Positions 37,941 through 41,094 of a DNA stretch of 41,094 nt are shown piece by piece. How positions within the stretch are numbered: the stretch's first letter is position 1; every line of letters begins with the position of its first letter. Made by a program: the position numbers and the translations under genes. The notes under the pieces were generated by a model. That model saw only the letters and a program-made list of their open reading frames with translations, was not told the origin of the DNA and did not search any database. This stretch comes from a virus, in IMG/VR virus record IMGVR_UViG_3300048927_000767, positions 1 to 41,094 of that record; one strand, given 5' to 3'.

Positions 37941-38949
37941 GCTCAAGGGCATTCACACCGTAAAAGCCAAAGGCACGACCTACTATTATGCCTGGCGCGG
38001 TGGCCCACGGCTCAAGGGCGAACCCGGAACACCTGCTTTTATGGCCTCGTACAACGAGGCCGTCGCCAACCGGACAGAGCCGGAAACAGGCCGGTTCAGA
38101 TCCATTATCACCAATTACAAGGCAACGGCTTTCAAGAAGGTTGCGGATTCCACAAAGCGCGTCTGGACGCCGTGGATTGATAGGATTTCTGAACATTTCG
38201 GAGATCTCAGCATCGCACAGTTCAATCGCACAGACAAAATCCGCCCTCGAATTCGCCAGTGGCGCGGTCAATATAGCGAAACCCCACGCGCAGCTGATAC
38301 CGGCATGCAGGTTCTCTCGCGCATCCTTTCGCACGGCGTCGACCCCATGGGAGTTTTAAGCTCCAACCCTGCCGAGGGCATCAAGCACCTTTACAGTTCA
38401 GACCGATCCGAAATCATCTGGACAGACGCAGACATTGAGCAGGTGAAGGCGTGCGTATCCGACGAGGTGAAGTGGGTCATTGATCTGGCGGCACATACCG
38501 GCCTGCGTGTCGGAGATTTGCTCAGGCTTTCATGGTCCCATGTTGGCGCGGATGCTATCGTTGTGACCACCGGCAAGAGCAAGCACAAACGTGAAGCGAT
38601 GATCCCCCGCTACGATGCCCTGAATGAAATTCTCGACCGTATTCCAAAGCGCTCACCGGTCATCCTGACCAGCACAAAAAAGCAGCCATGGAAGCAGGAC
38701 GGGTTCAACACCATGTTCTGGCGCGCGAAGGAGAAGGCCAACATGCTGGACCGAGACTTGCACTTTCACGACCTGCGTGGAACTGCAGCAACCAAGTTTT
38801 ACATTGCTGGCCTATCGGTGCGCGTAATCGCGGAAGTAATGGCATGGGAAGAAGCGACTGTTGAGAAAATTATCCGCCGTTATGTTGGTCGCCAGTCCGC
38901 GACCAAGGAGATGATTAGGCAACTAAATGAGGCTAGGCGTCAACCTTGA
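37927..38949 (+). CDS. int: tyrosine recombinase (phage integrase)
   Basis: A 340-residue integrase. Catalytic residues are visible: Arg194 in H-T-G-L-R-V-G, Lys217 or a nearby Lys in G-K-S-K, H-D-L-R with His281 and Arg284, Trp307 where many have His, and Tyr319 in R-R-Y-V-G. The N-terminal ~150 residues are the arm-binding and core-binding parts. ATG 37927 is preferred to a TTG at 37915. It converges with the TAC operon and points toward the tRNA. It would integrate at the tRNA-Gly 3' end. Confidence 0.93.
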   Translation: MVTVELKGIHTVKAKGTTYYYAWRGGPRLKGEPGTPAFMASYNEAVANRTEPETGRFRSIITNYKATAFKKVADSTKRVWTPWIDRISEHFGDLSIAQFNRTDKIRPRIRQWRGQYSETPRAADTGMQVLSRILSHGVDPMGVLSSNPAEGIKHLYSSDRSEIIWTDADIEQVKACVSDEVKWVIDLAAHTGLRVGDLLRLSWSHVGADAIVVTTGKSKHKREAMIPRYDALNEILDRIPKRSPVILTSTKKQPWKQDGFNTMFWRAKEKANMLDRDLHFHDLRGTAATKFYIAGLSVRVIAEVMAWEEATVEKIIRRYVGRQSATKEMIRQLNEARRQP

Positions 38950-38958
38950 GCGCTCGAG

Positions 38959-39447
38959 CTATTCGTCCTCAGTGACCGCCATCAGCTCTGGCTCCGGTTC
39001 CGCAAATGAGCTTACTCCAGAGGCACCAACACCTCCTGGCGAGGGCGGGAGTGGAGGGAATGGCGCTCTCATCTGATGAGATACTACAGCGAATAGTGAA
39101 GTAAAAGCGTTCCAGACTGATGTCGCAACATATCTTTTACAAGAAGCTGCGACCTTAAGCATGTCGTCTGACGAGTTCTGAAGGATACAGGCATACGTGG
39201 CCATAACCGCCTGCAACTCTTCATCTGTATCCGAGTTTCTCTTCACTACCGAAAAGTTGCACCTAAAGAAGAACTTGTTTTCACCGATTTCTTCCGGCGT
39301 ATCCAACATCGCGGAATACCGCAACTCGACCTTATCACTCTCTACTACTTCGGGCCGCGCTACCAGATCCACTTCGACTAGGGACTGAGCGAGAAGCTTT
39401 GATGTAACAGTGGACGGTTCTTTTTTTGATTTGGCTGATTTAGCCAT
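38959..39447 (-). CDS. SecB-like chaperone of a toxin-antitoxin-chaperone module
   Basis: A 162-residue protein. The region about 55-75 (N-K-F-F-F-R-C-N-F-S-V-V) and 108-137 (A-T-S-V-W-N-A-F-T-S-L-F near 108-119, then M-R-A-P-F-P-P-L-P near 126-134) aligns in pattern with SecB, where the same place reads Y-x-R-E-x-x-x-x-L-T and P-P-L-x-L. Overlap with hicB at 39440-39447 places it as the third gene of the operon. In characterised TAC systems (for example Rv1957 with HigBA) a SecB-like protein protects the antitoxin from aggregation and degradation. The match is by pattern and context and needs structure-level confirmation. Pro-rich C-terminal tail after about 130. Confidence 0.65.
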   Translation of the reverse strand: MAKSAKSKKEPSTVTSKLLAQSLVEVDLVARPEVVESDKVELRYSAMLDTPEEIGENKFFFRCNFSVVKRNSDTDEELQAVMATYACILQNSSDDMLKVAASCKRYVATSVWNAFTSLFAVVSHQMRAPFPPLPPSPGGVGASGVSSFAEPEPELMAVTEDE

Positions 39448-39985
39448 GTAACTTCACTTTATCGCCTGCTTTGAAATTAAACGCGTGCCATGCTCCAGCG
39501 TCTTCACTGACGTAAGCCAGCCTAGCCTTGTCATAGGTGCCATGATAGAGCGTCTCTGGAACCAAGTTTTGCTGAACTTGAAGCAGTTGAACCGTCGCCG
39601 CCACACTCATTTCTTGGCGCTTCTTCGAAAAAACGCCGTCGAAACGGTCTGCTATTCCGTTGCAATCAAGCTTCTCTGTAACCGCCATGCAGATCCAAGC
39701 ATTCAAAGACACACCGATATCCGCAGCAGCCATTGCAGACTTGCGGTGTAAATCGGGTTCCATGCGAACATTAAACGACCCTTTGAACGGCTTCTGGGGC
39801 TCGCGGCCTTCCTCCACACACGTATCGATATAGTCATCGATAAGGGCCTTCGCGCACGCTTCTACTTCGGAAGCTGCGTCGCATTCCGCTACCAGCAGAT
39901 CATCGATATGCAAAACCTTAATGAAGAGGCTTCCGTCCTCCCATTCGACAGAAGCTTGATAACCTTTATAAGTGATCGGCTTCAT
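39440..39985 (-). CDS. hicB: HicB antitoxin with long C-terminal extension (candidate chaperone-addiction domain)
   Basis: A 181-residue antitoxin. Y-K-G-Y-Q-A-S-V-E-W near 6-15 and I-D-D-Y-I-D-T-C near 49-56 form the HicB RNase H-like part. A ribbon-helix-helix lies at about 70-106: F-N-V-R-M-E-P-D-L-H near 71-80 and S-L-N-A-W-I near 93-98. Typical members of this type end near residue 110. Here about 75 residues follow, with hydrophobic patches L-Y-H-G-T-Y near 146-151 and A-W-H-A-F-N-F near 165-171. In SecB-linked modules such an extension is the chaperone-addiction segment that makes the antitoxin unstable unless the chaperone binds. Four-base overlap with hicA. Confidence 0.8.
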   Translation of the reverse strand: MKPITYKGYQASVEWEDGSLFIKVLHIDDLLVAECDAASEVEACAKALIDDYIDTCVEEGREPQKPFKGSFNVRMEPDLHRKSAMAAADIGVSLNAWICMAVTEKLDCNGIADRFDGVFSKKRQEMSVAATVQLLQVQQNLVPETLYHGTYDKARLAYVSEDAGAWHAFNFKAGDKVKLHG

Positions 39986-40230
39986 AATTCTTTCCTGTCT
40001 ACGAGATAGTCCCGAATTTGTTTCACGAGATAGTGCTTTATCTCATTTCCCGGATGAGGCTCGTGGGCAATGATGACATTCGTGCGCTCTTTATGCACGA
40101 ACTTCCTTTTCGAACCTTGCCCGTTCCTGACCTCATAACCCAACCCCTCAAGCAATTTGACGAGCTTGCTATAAGGAAATGGGCCCTTGCATACCTTAAA
40201 CTCAGTTTTCAACGTGTCGAGGCGCGTCAT
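39982..40230 (-). CDS. hicA: HicA toxin of a toxin-antitoxin-chaperone module
   Basis: An 82-residue mRNA interferase candidate. P-Y-S-K-L-V-K-L-L-E-G-L-G-Y near 19-32, then G-Q-G-S-K-R-K-F-V-H near 37-46 and H-E-P-H-P-G-N-E-I near 56-64, with K-Q-I-R-D-Y near 70-75 at the end. This is the HicA subtype with G-S-x-x-x-F and H-x-P-H-P motifs. ATG 40228-40230 has GGA eight bases upstream and is chosen over a TTG at 40275. First gene of the leftward operon, followed with overlaps by hicB and the secB-like gene. Confidence 0.8.
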   Translation of the reverse strand: MTRLDTLKTEFKVCKGPFPYSKLVKLLEGLGYEVRNGQGSKRKFVHKERTNVIIAHEPHPGNEIKHYLVKQIRDYLVDRKEL

Positions 40231-40248
40231 CTGTCGTTCCGAAAACAA

Positions 40249-40425
40249 ACAAGCGGCGCAATCGTTCCGTCGCAACTGAATTCTAGTTGCAGGATTTTCC
40301 TATACATAGTTTCGGTTACGATCAAGTTAAATCCCTGCAACAAAATTACCACTCTGAGATACAGAATATAAAGCGATCAATCAATTTCAAATTGTGCTCA
40401 CTTAGAGACACAAGCGGCGCAATCG
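40249..40425. repeat. 16-bp direct repeat flanking the TAC promoter
   Basis: ACAAGCGGCGCAATCG is present at 40249-40264 and 40410-40425, 161 bases apart. The interval holds the TAC operator and promoter. It could mark a past insertion or recombination, or be recognised by a protein. It is not part of the tRNA. Confidence 0.65.
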
Positions 40426-40458
40426 ATCGACGCTCGGACCAGAGCGTGAACACCCGGC

Positions 40459-40478
40459 TGTAAAACTAGATGTAAAAC
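40459..40478. promoter_or_regulatory. candidate integrase arm-type sites
   Basis: TGTAAAAC at 40459-40466 and again at 40471-40478, a 12-base period, 51 bases from the tRNA 3' end. Paired short direct repeats beside the insertion site are typical of arm-type binding sites of tyrosine integrases. Confidence 0.4.
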
Positions 40479-40528
40479 CCACGCAGCTACTGGCAGATAA
40501 TTTCTGCTGAAAGCCTTGCTTAGCAGGG

Positions 40529-40602
40529 TGGAGCGGGTGAAGGGAATCGAACCCTCGTATTCAGCTTGGGAAGCTGCTGCTCTACCATTGAGCTACACCC
40601 GC
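40529..40602 (-). tRNA. tRNA-Gly(CCC), probable phage attachment site
   Basis: A 74-base cloverleaf including an encoded CCA end (40529-40531). The 5' G is at 40602; acceptor GCGGGTG pairs with CACCCGC, the T-arm has GGTTCGATTCC, and the anticodon loop TTCCCAA gives CCC, read by GGG codons. The 3' end faces the prophage at lower coordinates, and the integrase gene lies 1.6 kb away, so its 3' end is the likely attB core, restored by phage sequence. The first base pair of the anticodon stem looks non-canonical. Confidence 0.9.
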
Positions 40603-40674
40603 AATGGATAAAGAGATTCAACAGATCACCGCGGCTGTCAAGCCGCGGTCAGTTTTGGGTGGGCTGCCGCCCCA

Positions 40675-41094
40675 TCACATCCGGAAATGTTTGGAAAGCT
40701 TGAGGCCCTGCGCCTGATAGTTGGAACCTGCGCTGGTACCATAAAGGCCCTGCGGTTTTTCCAACATGTGTTCATAGACCAGACGGCCGACAATTTGGCC
40801 ATGTTCCAGAATGAAGGGCACTTCGTGGCTGCGCACTTCCAGAACAGCACGGCTGCCTGCGCCACCGGCGCTGACATGACCAAAACCGGGGTCGAAGAAA
40901 CCGGCATAGTGCACACGGAATTCACCGACCAGCGGATCGAAAGGTGTCATTTCCGCCGCGTAAAGCGGTGGCACATGCACGGCCTCTCTGGACACGAGAA
41001 TGTAAAACTCGTCGGGATCAAGGATCAGTTCGGAGCGGCCACGGTTATAAAGAGGCTCCCAGAAATCAAACACATCATGCTGCGCCTTGATGTC
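40675..41094 (-). CDS. dcd: dCTP deaminase, C-terminal part (cut by window end)
   Basis: The frame is open to the window end, so the 5' part is missing; 139 codons plus stop are visible. The host-type 2'-deoxycytidine triphosphate deaminase pattern is clear: G-E-F-R-V-H-Y near the middle, F-F-D-P-G-F-G, then G-S-R-A-V-L-E-V-R-S-H-E-V-P-F with the expected catalytic Glu, and G-Q-I-V-G-R-L-V-Y-E. The end carries S-N-Y-Q. It makes dUTP from dCTP for thymidylate synthesis. It is chromosomal and marks the host side of the integration junction. The longer alphaproteobacterial form of Dcd probably extends well beyond the window. Confidence 0.85.
   Translation of the reverse strand, partial: DIKAQHDVFDFWEPLYNRGRSELILDPDEFYILVSREAVHVPPLYAAEMTPFDPLVGEFRVHYAGFFDPGFGHVSAGGAGSRAVLEVRSHEVPFILEHGQIVGRLVYEHMLEKPQGLYGTSAGSNYQAQGLKLSKHFRM

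Larger units (their letters stand above)
40231..40528 (-). promoter_or_regulatory. non-coding region with TAC promoter, operator and att-flanking repeats
   Basis: No gene is seen in these 298 bases. GCAACT (40272-40277) and AGTTGC (40285-40290) form an inverted repeat that could be the HicB operator. A weak leftward promoter, ACTTGA (40322-40327) and TATAGG (40299-40304) with a 17-base spacer, would start just before it. Further right lie one copy of a 16-bp repeat (40410-40425) and two TGTAAAAC copies (40459-40466 and 40471-40478). The stretch from about 40490 to 40528 is the downstream flank of the tRNA gene. Confidence 0.5.

Noticed and set aside
1-41094. CRISPR array
   Set aside because: No set of regularly spaced repeats of 23-40 bases was seen; the three 15-base-period repeats at 27369-27409 and the 9-bp repeats at 25041-25078 are too short and too closely spaced.
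1-41094. Insertion sequence or transposase
   Set aside because: No transposase-like protein or terminal inverted repeat pair was found; despite the Mu-like tail there is no MuA/MuB, and a tyrosine integrase with a tRNA site is present instead.

Overview
The window is almost entirely one temperate, contractile-tailed prophage. Its right end abuts a tRNA-Gly(CCC) gene (40529-40602, minus) followed by the host dCTP deaminase gene. Protein styles throughout (the dcd type, DUF4376, the Mu-like tail set, a CcrM-era alphaproteobacterial look to the small proteins) and the moderately GC-rich composition suggest a Hyphomicrobiales host, most likely Brucella/Ochrobactrum or a close relative; this is inference from protein character, not a database match. 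The integrase sits near the tRNA and the tRNA 3' end faces the phage, which is the usual geometry for insertion into a tRNA 3' end. No second att copy is visible, so the left phage end probably lies before base 1.

Layout. 1-830: two small rightward genes of unknown origin and a bidirectional terminator. 844-25739: one long leftward late operon. Read in transcription order it holds a Z-like minor tail protein, terminase small and large subunits, a gpW-like joining protein, a lambda-type portal, a ClpP-type protease fused to the major capsid protein, a DUF2190 decoration protein, and head-tail connectors. Then comes a tail in Mu order: DUF2635, sheath, tube, frameshifted chaperone, tape measure, a gp43 split in two, and gp44-gp48. 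Fibres, DUF4376, an acyltransferase, holin, SAR-type lysozyme, overlapping spanins and further distal virion genes follow. 25915-32496: leftward early genes with a phage-encoded NusG paralogue, a replication initiator with internal iteron-like repeats, two DNA methyltransferases (one fused to a ParB domain) and a CII-like regulator; a self-contained rightward hicAB module interrupts them. 32525-33758: a lambda-like switch (cro, CI/LexA-type repressor, operator, and a tR1-like terminator between cro and cII). 33755-38949: a zinc-ribbon gene and a rightward operon with small proteins, a complete DnaN sliding clamp, an HD hydrolase, an HNH nuclease and the tyrosine integrase. 38959-40230: a leftward three-gene operon hicA-hicB-secB-like, which I read as a toxin-antitoxin-chaperone (TAC) module. 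40231-40528 holds its promoter, repeats and possible integrase arm sites.

How it works together. The repressor probably holds down both arms through a shared 15-bp palindrome (TGGAATTWAWTTCCA style, three copies). Leftward transcription passes a terminator after cro, then reaches CII, the methyltransferases, the initiator and the NusG paralogue. The NusG paralogue lies immediately before the ~25-kb late operon, where a processive antiterminator would be useful. The most notable systems are the prophage-edge HicAB-SecB TAC with a long C-terminal extension on HicB, a second HicAB whose toxin frame lacks a normal start codon, the NusG paralogue, a -1 frameshift site in the tail chaperone gene, and candidate origin iterons inside the initiator gene.
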